A stretch of 10,706 nucleotides of DNA from SAR116 cluster bacterium (GCA_004213025.1 SHBC01000031.1:1-10706), one strand, 5' to 3'. Positions 1 to 6,433 are shown, counted from the first letter of the stretch. The notes: generated by a model not told the origin, from the letters alone. Made by a program: numbers and translations.

Positions 1-453
1 ATCAATGTCCGCGATGTCGCCAACACCGAGAAGCGCGCCTGAAAAGCTGACAACCGCCTGCGGCCTGTCGGCCATGTGAAGTCCGCAATGCAGGCTCATC
101 ATGCCGCCTTGTGAAAAGCCGGTCAGCGCCACCGCACCCATGTCGAGGTCCAATTCGGCGATGGCCGCCGCGACCGACGTCTCGATCACCGCCGCCGCGG
201 CAGCCGGGCCGTCCCTTGTGTCGGCAAGGTCGAACCATTGCCGGCCCATCGGGTTCATCGAACAGGGGTCGGGTGCGTTGGGGATGAAGAACGCCGCCCC
301 CGGAAAGCGGAGCGACATCGGATAGGCAAGATCCGCCAGATCATTCGCATCGGCGCCCCAGCCATGCATGATGATGATCAGGCTTGACGGCGCGCCGCCG
401 CGTGCAGGTTCATTGAAATGGCCGCTCAAACTTCCAAAGCTTTTCATCATCAT
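1..453 (-). CDS. Phospholipase/carboxylesterase-family alpha/beta hydrolase, partial (C-terminal part lies beyond the left edge)
   Basis: Reading the minus strand from ATG at 453 gives 151 codons with no stop before base 1. The protein shows the early strand and oxyanion segment LIIMMHGWGADANDL (residues 25-39), the GRQWFDLAD segment near residue 70 typical of the YpfH/carboxylesterase group, and the nucleophile elbow GFSQGG with Ser114 in a GxSxG motif. The catalytic Asp and His would lie in the missing part; the family is usually 200-230 residues. It is expected to be a cytosolic esterase of unknown substrate. Three consecutive ATG codons (453, 450, 447) follow an AGGGAACAGG ribosome binding site. 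The frame is also open through the upstream 13-bp repeats to an ATG at 495, which would add 14 low-complexity residues (MAREQGQGTGPGNR); I prefer 453 because of the ribosome site. It is divergent from gluQRS. Family assignment is confident, substrate is not. Confidence 0.85.
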   Translation of the reverse strand, partial: MMMKSFGSLSGHFNEPARGGAPSSLIIIMHGWGADANDLADLAYPMSLRFPGAAFFIPNAPDPCSMNPMGRQWFDLADTRDGPAAAAAVIETSVAAAIAELDLDMGAVALTGFSQGGMMSLHCGLHMADRPQAVVSFSGALLGVGDIADID

Positions 454-454
454 C

Positions 455-493
455 CTGTTCCCTGGGCCTGTTCCCTGGCCCTGTTCCCTGGCC
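455..493 (-). repeat. Three tandem 13-bp repeats upstream of the esterase start
   Basis: Plus-strand units are 455-467 CTGTTCCCTGGGC, 468-480 CTGTTCCCTGGCC and 481-493 CTGTTCCCTGGCC; the first differs at one base. On the minus strand each unit reads GGCCAGGGAACAG, so each carries an AGGG Shine-Dalgarno-like core. The unit nearest the gene ends one base before the ATG at 453. Because 13 is not a multiple of 3, a change in copy number would disconnect the upstream ATG at 495 from the gene but leave the proximal ribosome site intact. Confidence 0.9.
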
Positions 494-599
494 ATATTCG
501 CCAACTCAGATCATCACGGTGGCAAGAGGCTACACCCGGCCACCCCATCTGGTCTATATTCACCGGCACCGGCGCCGATAGCGGCGCCCCAACAGAGTT

Positions 600-1484
600 G
601 TGGACACGCATATCGTGACCGTTCCTTCCCCGATGCCGGCACCTGTTACGCGGTTTGCGCCAAGTCCGACTGGCCTGCTGCATCTTGGTCATGCCTATTC
701 GGCACTTGTCGCGTCGCGGTTTGGTGATGGCTATATTCTGCGGATTGATGATATCGACCATACGCGGTGCCGCCCCGAATTCACCGAACAGATTTACCGC
801 GATCTCGAATTTCTGGGTCTGCCATGGCGCGGTGAACCGGTATTCCAGAGCCACCGGCTTGCCGCCTATGCGGACGCGCTTGCCAGCCTGCGGGCGCGCG
901 ATCTTGTCTATCCCTGCTATCTGACACGGGCCGAGCTTGCCGAGGTGCTGTCCGCCCCACAGGAAGCGCCGGTGGCGACAGACCGCGCCATCCCGGCGGC
1001 CGAAGCGGAACGCAGGTCCGAGGCGGGGAAATCGCCTGCCTGGCGTCTGCGGACCGACCGCGCACTCGACCTTGTCGGTGATCTGACCTGGACGGATATT
1101 GCCGCCAAAGCCGAGGCTGGCCGGCACCGGCCTGTCAACATGTCGGCGCATGGCGATGTGGTTCTGGCGCGGCGCGACATCGGCACGTCCTATCATCTGT
1201 CGGTTGTCGTCGATGATTCGCTTGACGGTGTCACCCTTGTCACCCGCGGCGCCGACCTCGAGAACTGCACGCATGTTCATCGTCTGCTGCAGGCGTTGCT
1301 GGATTTGCCCTCGCCAGCCTATTTCCATCACGATCTGGTGCGTGATGCCGCCGGCAGCCGTCTTGCCAAGCGTCATGATTCGGAAAGTATCCAGCAGCTT
1401 CGCAAGGCGGGCCAGAGCGCCAACGACATTGCCGCATCCCTGCCACCGGTGCCGGAATCATTACGTTTCGGCGTCGATTTTTGA
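600..1484 (+). CDS. gluQ: Glutamyl-queuosine tRNA(Asp) synthetase (GluQRS)
   Basis: This is a truncated paralogue of glutamyl-tRNA synthetase. The family activates glutamate without tRNA and attaches it to queuosine in the anticodon wobble position of tRNA(Asp). The 294-residue length fits a GluRS catalytic domain without the anticodon-binding domain. Visible are the class I ATP motif HLGH (28-31) after FAPSPTG, the active-site stretch around LARRDIGTSYHL (189-200), and the KMSKS-like RLAKRHDS (254-261). The usual E in the RIEDID segment is D here (RIDDID). Only one cysteine (Cys106, YPCYLTRAE) remains where the E. coli enzyme has a CxC zinc pair, so the zinc site looks incomplete. The start is uncertain: GTG at 600, GTG at 615 or ATG at 633 are all in frame, none with a good ribosome site, and homology begins only after 633. 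A CTATAT at 554-559 could be its -10 box. Family confidence is high. Confidence 0.9.
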   Translation: MDTHIVTVPSPMPAPVTRFAPSPTGLLHLGHAYSALVASRFGDGYILRIDDIDHTRCRPEFTEQIYRDLEFLGLPWRGEPVFQSHRLAAYADALASLRARDLVYPCYLTRAELAEVLSAPQEAPVATDRAIPAAEAERRSEAGKSPAWRLRTDRALDLVGDLTWTDIAAKAEAGRHRPVNMSAHGDVVLARRDIGTSYHLSVVVDDSLDGVTLVTRGADLENCTHVHRLLQALLDLPSPAYFHHDLVRDAAGSRLAKRHDSESIQQLRKAGQSANDIAASLPPVPESLRFGVDF

Positions 1485-1564
1485 AATTCAACTAAATGTT
1501 TTTGTGTGTTTTTTTACGAATCATTACCCGCTGCGGTTTTTTTGCTTAAAAGCCGGTGGGCAGG
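1485..1564. other. AT-rich non-coding stretch downstream of gluQRS
   Basis: This stretch has long T tracts (near 1500-1517 and 1542-1549) and no convincing coding frame. The only dyad before the second T tract is a very short CCG-CTG-CGG (about 1530-1538), too weak for me to call a terminator. It ends where the candidate sRNA promoter begins. Confidence 0.5.
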
Positions 1565-1593
1565 CTTGACGGAGTGAATCTTCGGGCGCATAT
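1565..1593 (+). promoter_or_regulatory. Promoter of the candidate sRNA
   Basis: CTTGAC at 1565-1570, a 17-base spacer, then GCATAT at 1588-1593. This fits the alphaproteobacterial housekeeping promoter pattern CTTGAC-N17-CTATAT, as I recall it, with a perfect -35 and 4 of 6 bases in the -10. Transcription would start near 1599-1601, just at the base of the first hairpin. It is positioned to drive the short RNA ending at 1667. Confidence 0.55.
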
Positions 1594-1599
1594 ACCCCG

Positions 1600-1667
1600 T
1601 GCACGGCGTATTCGTCGTGCGTTTCCTCCCTAAACTCGGCCGTGAGATTTCTCACGGCCTTTTTTTT
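1600..1667 (+). ncRNA. Candidate trans-acting sRNA of the alpha-r8 (MmgR-like) family
   Basis: A compact non-coding unit lies between gluQRS and moaA. A first hairpin has GCACGGCG (1601-1608), loop TATT, and CGTCGTGC (1613-1620), 8 pairs with one G-U. Then comes TTTCCTCCCT (1622-1631), a short AAACTC spacer, and an intrinsic terminator (1638-1667). The order of hairpin, exposed UUUCCUCCCU and terminator hairpin, about 70 nt long, matches what I recall of the alpha-r8 sRNAs. Their Sinorhizobium meliloti member MmgR (about 77 nt) limits polyhydroxybutyrate accumulation, and their central decamer is described as invariant. The CU-rich single strand would target GGGAGG-like ribosome sites. Both hairpins and the decamer are direct observations; family membership is inference from motif and architecture. 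The alternative is an unrelated short RNA or a leader transcript with a C-rich linker. Confidence 0.65.
1638..1667 (+). terminator. Strong rho-independent terminator
   Basis: A perfect 9-bp stem GGCCGTGAG (1638-1646) / CTCACGGCC (1651-1659) with loop ATTT is followed directly by eight T (1660-1667). It terminates the candidate sRNA and would also stop read-through from gluQRS. Confidence 0.93.
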
Positions 1668-1696
1668 GTCAATCGACCCCCTATTCACCGGTTGAA

Positions 1697-1799
1697 GTGC
1701 CCATCATCAGGCACCCGGGGGTGCGACGTGTCGTTCCTTGCCAAGCCGGAAGCGTGGGGCGTAGCATGATGATGTATACAGGGGGAGGACACCATCATG
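1697..1799 (+). promoter_or_regulatory. Structured leader of moaA with the start codon in a stem and the ribosome site in the loop
   Basis: GCATGATG (1764-1771) and CATCATGC (1793-1800) form a perfect 8-bp inverted repeat. The ribosome site GGGGGAGGA (1781-1789) is in the 21-base loop and the moaA ATG (1797-1799) is in the 3' arm. Upstream, GTGCC (1697-1701) pairs with GGCAC (1710-1714), while GCACC (1711-1715) can instead pair with GGTGC (1720-1724). The loop of the first hairpin holds CATCATC (1702-1708), which is perfectly complementary to GATGATG (1768-1774), the segment that would mask the start. These overlapping pairings suggest a switch between a closed and an open start. I could not match it to the known Moco riboswitch, so ligand or function is unknown. 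The pairings are observed; regulation is inference. Confidence 0.4.
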
Positions 1800-2828
1800 C
1801 CGTTGACAGATGCCGCGCCGGTGACAAAGCCGGACAAGCTGATCGACCCGTATGGCCGTACTGTCGACTATCTTCGCGTGTCGGTGACCGACCGATGCGA
1901 TTTCCGCTGTGTTTACTGTATGGCCGAGGAGATGACCTTCCTGCCGAAGGCGGAGCTACTGACACTTGAGGAACTTGAAACCCTCTGCCGGCGATTCATG
2001 GCGGCAGGTGTCCGCAAGATCCGTCTTACCGGCGGTGAGCCGCTTGTCAGGCGCAACATCATGCAGCTGATCCGCGCCCTTGGCGCCGAGGTCAAGACCG
2101 GTGAGCTTGACGAGCTGACAATCACCACGAATGGCAGCCAGCTTGTCAAAATGGCGGATGATCTGTTTGATGCCGGCGTACGGCGGGTGAATATCTCGCT
2201 CGACACGCTCGACCCGGACAAGTTCCGGCAGATTACACGCTGGGGCGATCTTGACAAGGTTCTTGCCGGGCTTCGCGCCGCGCAGTCGGCCGGTCTTGAT
2301 GTGAAGATCAACGCTGTTGCCCTGAAGGGCGACAATGACACCGAGCTTGGCGACATGCTGGCCTGGTGCGGCGATGAAGGGTTCGACATGACCATCATTG
2401 AGGTCATGCCGATGGGCGATATCGGCACCGAAAACAGGCTCGACCAGTATCTGCCGCTGTCACGCGTCCGCGCAGACCTGTCAAAGCGGTTCACCCTGAC
2501 CGACATTCCGTTCCGCACCGGCGGCCCGGCCCGCTATGTCAAGGTTGAGGAGACCGGCCGCAAGCTTGGCTTCATCACGCCGCTAACGCACAATTTCTGT
2601 GAAAGCTGCAACCGGGTGCGGGTGACCTGTACAGGCCAGCTTTATATGTGTCTTGGTCAGGATGACAATGCTGATCTGCGACGCGCCCTTCGTGATGGCG
2701 GCGAGCCGGCGCTCGACGCGGCGATTGCCGAAGCCATCGGGCGCAAGCCGAAGGGGCATGATTTCATCATCGACAGGCGCCACAGCGACCCTGCGGTCAG
2801 CCGGCACATGAATGTCACAGGCGGCTGA
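1797..2828 (+). CDS. moaA: GTP 3',8-cyclase MoaA (molybdenum cofactor biosynthesis)
   Basis: MoaA is a radical-SAM enzyme that, with MoaC, converts GTP to cyclic pyranopterin monophosphate, the first step of molybdenum cofactor synthesis in the cytosol. At 343 residues it has normal family length and all the hallmarks. The N-terminal SAM cluster motif is CDFRCVYC (Cys34, Cys38, Cys41), followed by TGGEPLVRR (78-86). The second, GTP-binding 4Fe-4S cluster is CxxC-x13-C (Cys268, Cys271, Cys285). The protein ends in the conserved C-terminal GG needed for activity. The start is ATG 1797 with a very strong GGGGGAGGA site 7 bases upstream. No other moa, mog or moe gene is adjacent, so the gene stands alone here. 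It faces the convergent MFS gene. Confidence 0.97.
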   Translation: MPLTDAAPVTKPDKLIDPYGRTVDYLRVSVTDRCDFRCVYCMAEEMTFLPKAELLTLEELETLCRRFMAAGVRKIRLTGGEPLVRRNIMQLIRALGAEVKTGELDELTITTNGSQLVKMADDLFDAGVRRVNISLDTLDPDKFRQITRWGDLDKVLAGLRAAQSAGLDVKINAVALKGDNDTELGDMLAWCGDEGFDMTIIEVMPMGDIGTENRLDQYLPLSRVRADLSKRFTLTDIPFRTGGPARYVKVEETGRKLGFITPLTHNFCESCNRVRVTCTGQLYMCLGQDDNADLRRALRDGGEPALDAAIAEAIGRKPKGHDFIIDRRHSDPAVSRHMNVTGG

Positions 2829-2835
2829 CGCCGCC
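2820..2835 (+). other. Hairpin enclosing the moaA stop codon
   Basis: GGCGGC (2820-2825) and GCCGCC (2830-2835) form a perfect 6-bp stem whose four-base loop TGAC contains the moaA stop codon. No T run follows, so it is not a standard intrinsic terminator. It lies in the 45-bp gap between the convergent moaA and MFS genes and may slow or protect the transcript ends of either. Role uncertain. Confidence 0.4.
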
Positions 2836-2873
2836 GCATTCCATCGCACCGTTCTGCCGGGGATACGTGTTAG

Positions 2874-4070
2874 TCAGGTCACAGCCTCGGCTTCGGCCTG
2901 CCGGCGCTGCGCCAGCCCCAGCCAGACAAGCGCAATCGCAAGTATCGTCACCGGAACAAGTGCCGCCAGACTGACAGCATCCCATCCAAGCTGGCTATGG
3001 ATCGCACCTGCCGACAGCGAGGCCGTTGCCACCGTCGTCATTGTCGCCAGATCGGCAAAGCCCTGGACGCGGCCACGCTCTTCCGGCTCGGCCACCCTTG
3101 CGACCAGCGAGCTGCCGCCAACATACAGAAAGTTCCAGCCCAGCCCGAGCGTGACCAGCGCCATCCAATAGGGCCAGAAGCCAAGAGCACCGACGGCCAG
3201 ATAAATCGTCATGGCATAGAAGAACACACCCGCCCACAGCACGCGAAGCGCGCCGATCCTGGCAATGATCGAGCCGGTAAAGAAGGATGGCAGGAACATC
3301 GCCACCACATGCCACTGGATGATCGTGGCGTTCGCCGAGGTGCCAAGCCCGGCAACATTGACAACCTGCAGCGGTGTCGCCGTCATCAGATAGCTCATCA
3401 GCGCATAGCCAAGCGCGCAGCAGATGACCCCGACAACAAAAATAGGCATGCGAAAGAAGGCGCCAATGGGACGCCCGCCAGACGCTGTTCTTTTCGGAAT
3501 TTCGATCTTCAGCCCGGCCAGCGCGATGATCGAGAAAAGCTGGACCACCGCAACCGTGAAAAAGCACCCCGCATAGAGAATGTCGGGAACAAGATCCACC
3601 GTTCGCCGGGCGATTTCAGGCCCGAGGAACGCCGCCGCCAGACCGCCGGCGAGGACATAGGCAATCGCCTTTGGGCGCCGATCTGTGGGAACGCCATCCG
3701 CTGCGGCATAGCGGTAATAGCTGGCAATCCCCATCGCCATGCCAAGCCCCATGCTGGCGCCGCAGAACATCAGGAAATTCCCAGAGACCACGGCAATGCC
3801 AAGACAGGTTGTCGACACACTGCTGATCAAAACCCCGATTATCAGCACCGGACGCCGGCCATACCGTGCCATCAGCAGCGAGGCCGGCAGCGTGACCATC
3901 ATCGAGGTCAGGAATTGCAGCGACAGCGGCAGCGTCGCCAGCCACGCAACAGGCGCCAACAGCACACCGACGAGCGCCGTGTTGATGATGTTGACATTCA
4001 TCGAGGTCATCGACAGCGCCTGCGCGATGGCAAGCCGGATGACATTACGCTTCTGTGTTGCGCTGTTCAT
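2874..4070 (-). CDS. Major facilitator superfamily (MFS) transporter
   Basis: A 398-residue inner-membrane protein made of about twelve hydrophobic segments, the standard MFS length. The loop after the second segment carries the signature MARYGRRPVLIIG (67-79), an MFS motif A. A hydrophilic stretch near residues 190-205 (KIEIPKRTASGGRP) marks the central loop between the two six-helix halves, and the short tail AQRRQAEAEAVT is cytosolic. In the second half, VARVAEPEERGRVQGFADL is a motif A-like loop. Substrate cannot be deduced. It lies 76 bp downstream of the Fur-family gene on the same strand, so co-transcription and a role in metal or siderophore-related export are possible, but unproven. 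No strong ribosome site was seen before ATG 4070, leaving the exact start a little uncertain. Confidence 0.88.
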   Translation of the reverse strand: MNSATQKRNVIRLAIAQALSMTSMNVNIINTALVGVLLAPVAWLATLPLSLQFLTSMMVTLPASLLMARYGRRPVLIIGVLISSVSTTCLGIAVVSGNFLMFCGASMGLGMAMGIASYYRYAAADGVPTDRRPKAIAYVLAGGLAAAFLGPEIARRTVDLVPDILYAGCFFTVAVVQLFSIIALAGLKIEIPKRTASGGRPIGAFFRMPIFVVGVICCALGYALMSYLMTATPLQVVNVAGLGTSANATIIQWHVVAMFLPSFFTGSIIARIGALRVLWAGVFFYAMTIYLAVGALGFWPYWMALVTLGLGWNFLYVGGSSLVARVAEPEERGRVQGFADLATMTTVATASLSAGAIHSQLGWDAVSLAALVPVTILAIALVWLGLAQRRQAEAEAVT

Positions 4071-4146
4071 CGACGCGGCAGCCCGGCTTTGACCATCGCT
4101 GATGCCATGGCGGGGGCGCAGACATGGAAGGTCAAGAGTTCACCGG

Positions 4147-4563
4147 TCAACCTTCACCGGATGGCAGCTTGCGGCCAAACAGCTCAAGCCTGTGGTCGAC
4201 AAGCTCATAGCCCATCTCGCGGGCGACCTGCTCTTTCAGCGCCTCAAGCTCGGCGTGATAGAATTCGATCACCTCGCCGGTTTCGACATCGACAAGATGC
4301 TCGTGATGCTCGCCCGATTCTTCATAGCGCGCCCGGCCATCGCCAAATTCAAGCCGGTCGATAACGCCGGCCTCTTCGAGAAGCTTGACGGTCCGGTAGA
4401 CGGTTGCGATCGAAATCGTGCTGTCCTCATCGACGGCGCGGCGATAGAGCTCATCAACATCCGGATGGTCCTCGGAATCACCAATGACTCCAACAATGAC
4501 CTGACGTTGGCTTGTCATACGAATGCCACGGCTCAGGCATTTTTCCAGAAGATCAAGGGACAT
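4147..4563 (-). CDS. Fur-family metalloregulator (alphaproteobacterial Fur/Mur type)
   Basis: A 138-residue DNA-binding repressor of the ferric-uptake-regulator family. An N-terminal winged helix has the recognition helix SIATVYRTVKLLEEAG (51-66), and a C-terminal dimerisation domain carries regulatory metal ligands: His33, Glu81, the HHEH cluster (86-89), Glu101 and His124. The structural zinc CxxC of E. coli Fur is absent: the HHDHLICLDC segment reads HHEHLVDVET here. That pattern is usual in alphaproteobacterial Fur/Mur, which often sense manganese as well as iron. The single Cys9 lies outside any metal site. Start ATG 4563 leads into the expected MSLDLLEKCLSRGIRMT N-terminus. It is divergent from the DMT transporter and upstream of the MFS gene. 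Fur, Mur and a generic Fur-like protein cannot be separated from sequence alone; the classic Irr haem motif is not evident. Confidence 0.9.
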   Translation of the reverse strand: MSLDLLEKCLSRGIRMTSQRQVIVGVIGDSEDHPDVDELYRRAVDEDSTISIATVYRTVKLLEEAGVIDRLEFGDGRARYEESGEHHEHLVDVETGEVIEFYHAELEALKEQVAREMGYELVDHRLELFGRKLPSGEG

Positions 4564-4619
4564 GGCGGTTCCGTCCAGGCCGGCAGGGGCGGTACCGGCC
4601 GGGAAATTGCGAGGCCGCC

Positions 4620-4648
4620 ATTTTGCCCGTTAACGGTCCAAACTGCAA
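4620..4648 (-). promoter_or_regulatory. Possible promoter of the Fur-family gene
   Basis: On the minus strand, TTGCAG (4648-4643) is followed after 17 bases by CAAAAT (4625-4620), a moderate match to a sigma-70 type promoter, about 57 bases before the start codon. Only the spacing and partial consensus support it. Confidence 0.3.
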
Positions 4649-4720
4649 CCTTGTGACTGCAGGCTTGTGATCGTACAAGGCTGCCATCGGCACGCCGCAC
4701 GAGTTTCATTGACCTTGCTT

Positions 4721-4734
4721 TGCATTGCCATGCA
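4721..4734. promoter_or_regulatory. TGCAT-N4-ATGCA dyad before the DMT transporter
   Basis: TGCAT (4721-4725), four bases TGCC, then ATGCA (4730-4734). The dyad sits directly upstream of the DMT start in the Fur/DMT divergent region. As I recall, several alphaproteobacterial Fur/Mur sites contain TGCA-type half sites, so it could be an operator for the adjacent regulator. It could also be chance; the second arm overlaps the ribosome site. Confidence 0.3.
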
Positions 4735-4737
4735 GGA
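4734..4737 (+). promoter_or_regulatory. Ribosome binding site fixing the DMT transporter start
   Basis: AGGA lies seven bases before ATG 4745, while the in-frame ATG at 4730 and GTG at 4667 have no suitable site and would add polar, non-family residues. This decides the start at 4745. Confidence 0.6.
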
Positions 4738-4744
4738 TGCCGCG

Positions 4745-5677
4745 ATGGAAATCGCAAAAACACGGCAACCGAATCATGCCCTTGGCGCGCTGCAGCTGTG
4801 CGCCGGCATGCTGATCATCCCCTTCCTTGACGTCTTCGCCAAGCTTCTGGGGGTCACGCATGGCCCGTTCGAGATCACCTTCTGGCGCTTTTTCATGCAA
4901 ACCGTGCTGATGCTTCCCTTCGTCATGGTGCTGCGCCTGTGGAGCATTCCGGCAGGCACACTGGTGCTGCAGGCGGTGCGCGGTCTGTTGCTGGCATCGG
5001 CAACGGTATTTTTCTTTGCTGCGCTTCAGCATCTGCCAATGGCCGAAGCAATCGCCATCTTCTTCGCGCAGCCAATAATCCTGACACTGCTGTCGGCGGT
5101 GCTGCTTGGCGAGAGGCTGCGCGCCCGGCGTATCAGCGCCATCCTTGTCGGTCTTGCCGGCACGATCATCATCGTTCAGCCAAGTGTTCTGATCTTCGGC
5201 TGGGCGGCGGTGCTGCCGCTTGGCTCGGCCTTGTCGATGGCGCTCTACATGGTGCTAACGCGCCGCCTGGCCGACGATGTCAATCCGTATCAGATGCAGT
5301 TTCTTGGCAGTGTCGCCGCGATGGCGGCGCTTGGCGCGGTGGTGCTTGTCGGCAGCCTGCTGTCGATCCCGGGCGCCACCATGTCGGCGCTGACATGGCA
5401 GGAAACGGGATGGGTGATCGGCATGGGAATCGCGGCGACGCTCGGCCATGCCTTCATCGTGCTGGCGGCCGGCAAGGCGCCAGCCAACCTGCTGGCGCCG
5501 TTCCAGTATGTCGAGATCATCGGCGCGACGATACTTGGCTATCTTGTCTTTGGTGACATTCCCGCCAACAGCACCGTTCTCGGCGTCGGCATCATCATCG
5601 CCAGCGGCCTGTATCTGTTCCACCGCGAACGCATCGCCACACGAAAACAGGTGGCAGGCAGGCAGGTAGGCAGGTAG
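4745..5677 (+). CDS. EamA-family (drug/metabolite transporter superfamily) permease
   Basis: A 310-residue inner-membrane protein with about ten hydrophobic segments arranged as two EamA repeats (roughly residues 15-145 and 160-290), the usual length and layout of RhaT/YdcZ-like DMT exporters. Typical family stretches are FWRFFMQTVLMLP in the first repeat, AIFFAQPIILTLLSAVLLGERL at the end of it, and APFQYVEIIGATILGYLVFGD at the end of the second. Such proteins usually export amino acids, nucleosides or other metabolites; the substrate is not predictable here. It is divergent from the Fur-family gene and convergent with pssA, with only three bases between the two stop codons. The C-terminal residues (VAGRQVGR) and the stop are encoded by a tetranucleotide repeat, so the tail is probably not conserved. 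Confidence 0.88.
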   Translation: MEIAKTRQPNHALGALQLCAGMLIIPFLDVFAKLLGVTHGPFEITFWRFFMQTVLMLPFVMVLRLWSIPAGTLVLQAVRGLLLASATVFFFAALQHLPMAEAIAIFFAQPIILTLLSAVLLGERLRARRISAILVGLAGTIIIVQPSVLIFGWAAVLPLGSALSMALYMVLTRRLADDVNPYQMQFLGSVAAMAALGAVVLVGSLLSIPGATMSALTWQETGWVIGMGIAATLGHAFIVLAAGKAPANLLAPFQYVEIIGATILGYLVFGDIPANSTVLGVGIIIASGLYLFHRERIATRKQVAGRQVGR

Positions 5678-5678
5678 G
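5655..5678 (+). repeat. CAGG/TAGG tetranucleotide microsatellite spanning a stop codon
   Basis: Six consecutive 4-base units: CAGG, CAGG, CAGG, TAGG, CAGG, TAGG. The DMT stop codon TAG is 5675-5677 within the last unit, and the convergent pssA stop begins at 5681. Slippage by one unit would shift the frame and change the DMT C-terminus without touching pssA. Confidence 0.85.
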
Positions 5679-5680
5679 TC

Positions 5681-6433
5681 TCAGCTGCGAGATTGCCTGC
5701 GATAGTGATGTAACACCGAGATCGGGATCGAGGTCACATAGGCGAGCGCGAGCACCATGTAGGTAATCCAGGGCTGCATGAAGATGCCGGCTATCAGGAT
5801 CGAGCCTCCTGCCATGACCGGCAGCACCGTGCCCACCGGCAGTTTCACCCGTTTGCCGGCAAAGGTTGGCAGGGCGGAGACGGCCAACCCGCCTATCAGC
5901 ACCAGCCAGCCGCTGACATAGGCCGCCTCGCGCGCCCAGGCGATTCCGAATTCCAGATCGACGGCAATCGGCACCAGCACCAGAAACCCCGCCGCCGGTG
6001 CCGGGACGCCGGTGAAATAGTCTTTTGAATGTTCCGGCGGATCGCGAAGTTCGGAATCAAAGCGCGCCAGCCGCAAGGCGATTGACACCGCGTAGAACAT
6101 CGTCGCCCACCAGGCAAGATTGCCGGAATCCTGCAGCGCCCAAAGATACAGGCACAGCGCTGGCACAACGCCAAACACCACCAGGTCGCTGAGGCTGTCC
6201 AGCGCGGCCCCGAAGGCCGAGCTTGTCTTGAACCGGCGCGCCGTCCGCCCGTCCAGCGCATCGAAAACCGAGGCAAGGGCTATCAGCCCGATCACCGCCG
6301 CCCACCGCCCGTCCAGCGCAAATCGCAGCGCCGTCAGGCCCGAGATCAACCCGGCCACTGTCAGAACATTCGGCAGAAGCCAGAAAATCGATACTGTTCT
6401 GAAGCGACGCTGGTTACGCGGTGCGGGTGTCAT
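5681..6433 (-). CDS. pssA: CDP-diacylglycerol--serine O-phosphatidyltransferase
   Basis: This integral membrane enzyme joins CDP-diacylglycerol and L-serine to give phosphatidylserine and CMP, the committed step toward phosphatidylethanolamine. The 250-residue sequence contains a complete CDP-alcohol phosphotransferase motif D-G-x2-A-R-x8-G-x3-D-x3-D, with Asp61, Gly62, Ala65, Arg66, Gly75, Asp79 and Asp83, which hold the catalytic metals. Multiple hydrophobic segments and a basic C-terminal tail (HHYRRQSRS) fit the type II, integral-membrane PssA class rather than the phospholipase-D-like E. coli enzyme. Its ATG (6433-6431) shares one base with the psd stop (TGATG), so translation is probably coupled. 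It is the second gene of psd-pssA, an order common in alphaproteobacteria. Confidence 0.96.
   Translation of the reverse strand: MTPAPRNQRRFRTVSIFWLLPNVLTVAGLISGLTALRFALDGRWAAVIGLIALASVFDALDGRTARRFKTSSAFGAALDSLSDLVVFGVVPALCLYLWALQDSGNLAWWATMFYAVSIALRLARFDSELRDPPEHSKDYFTGVPAPAAGFLVLVPIAVDLEFGIAWAREAAYVSGWLVLIGGLAVSALPTFAGKRVKLPVGTVLPVMAGGSILIAGIFMQPWITYMVLALAYVTSIPISVLHHYRRQSRS

Noticed and set aside
450..1376. A 308-codon open frame on the minus strand
   Set aside because: It is antisense to gluQRS, which has HLGH and RLAKRHDS motifs, and it overlaps the esterase start. Composition is that of a shadow of a GC-rich gene.
1668..1796. Known Moco riboswitch upstream of moaA
   Set aside because: I could not find the conserved Moco aptamer segments as I remember them; the structures seen are simpler. 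Kept only as an uncharacterised leader.
2997..4364. A 455-codon open frame on the plus strand
   Set aside because: It lies antisense to the MFS and Fur-family genes, is rich in Arg, His, Gln and Asp with no hydrophobic core, and has no ribosome site. The minus-strand genes carry clear family motifs.
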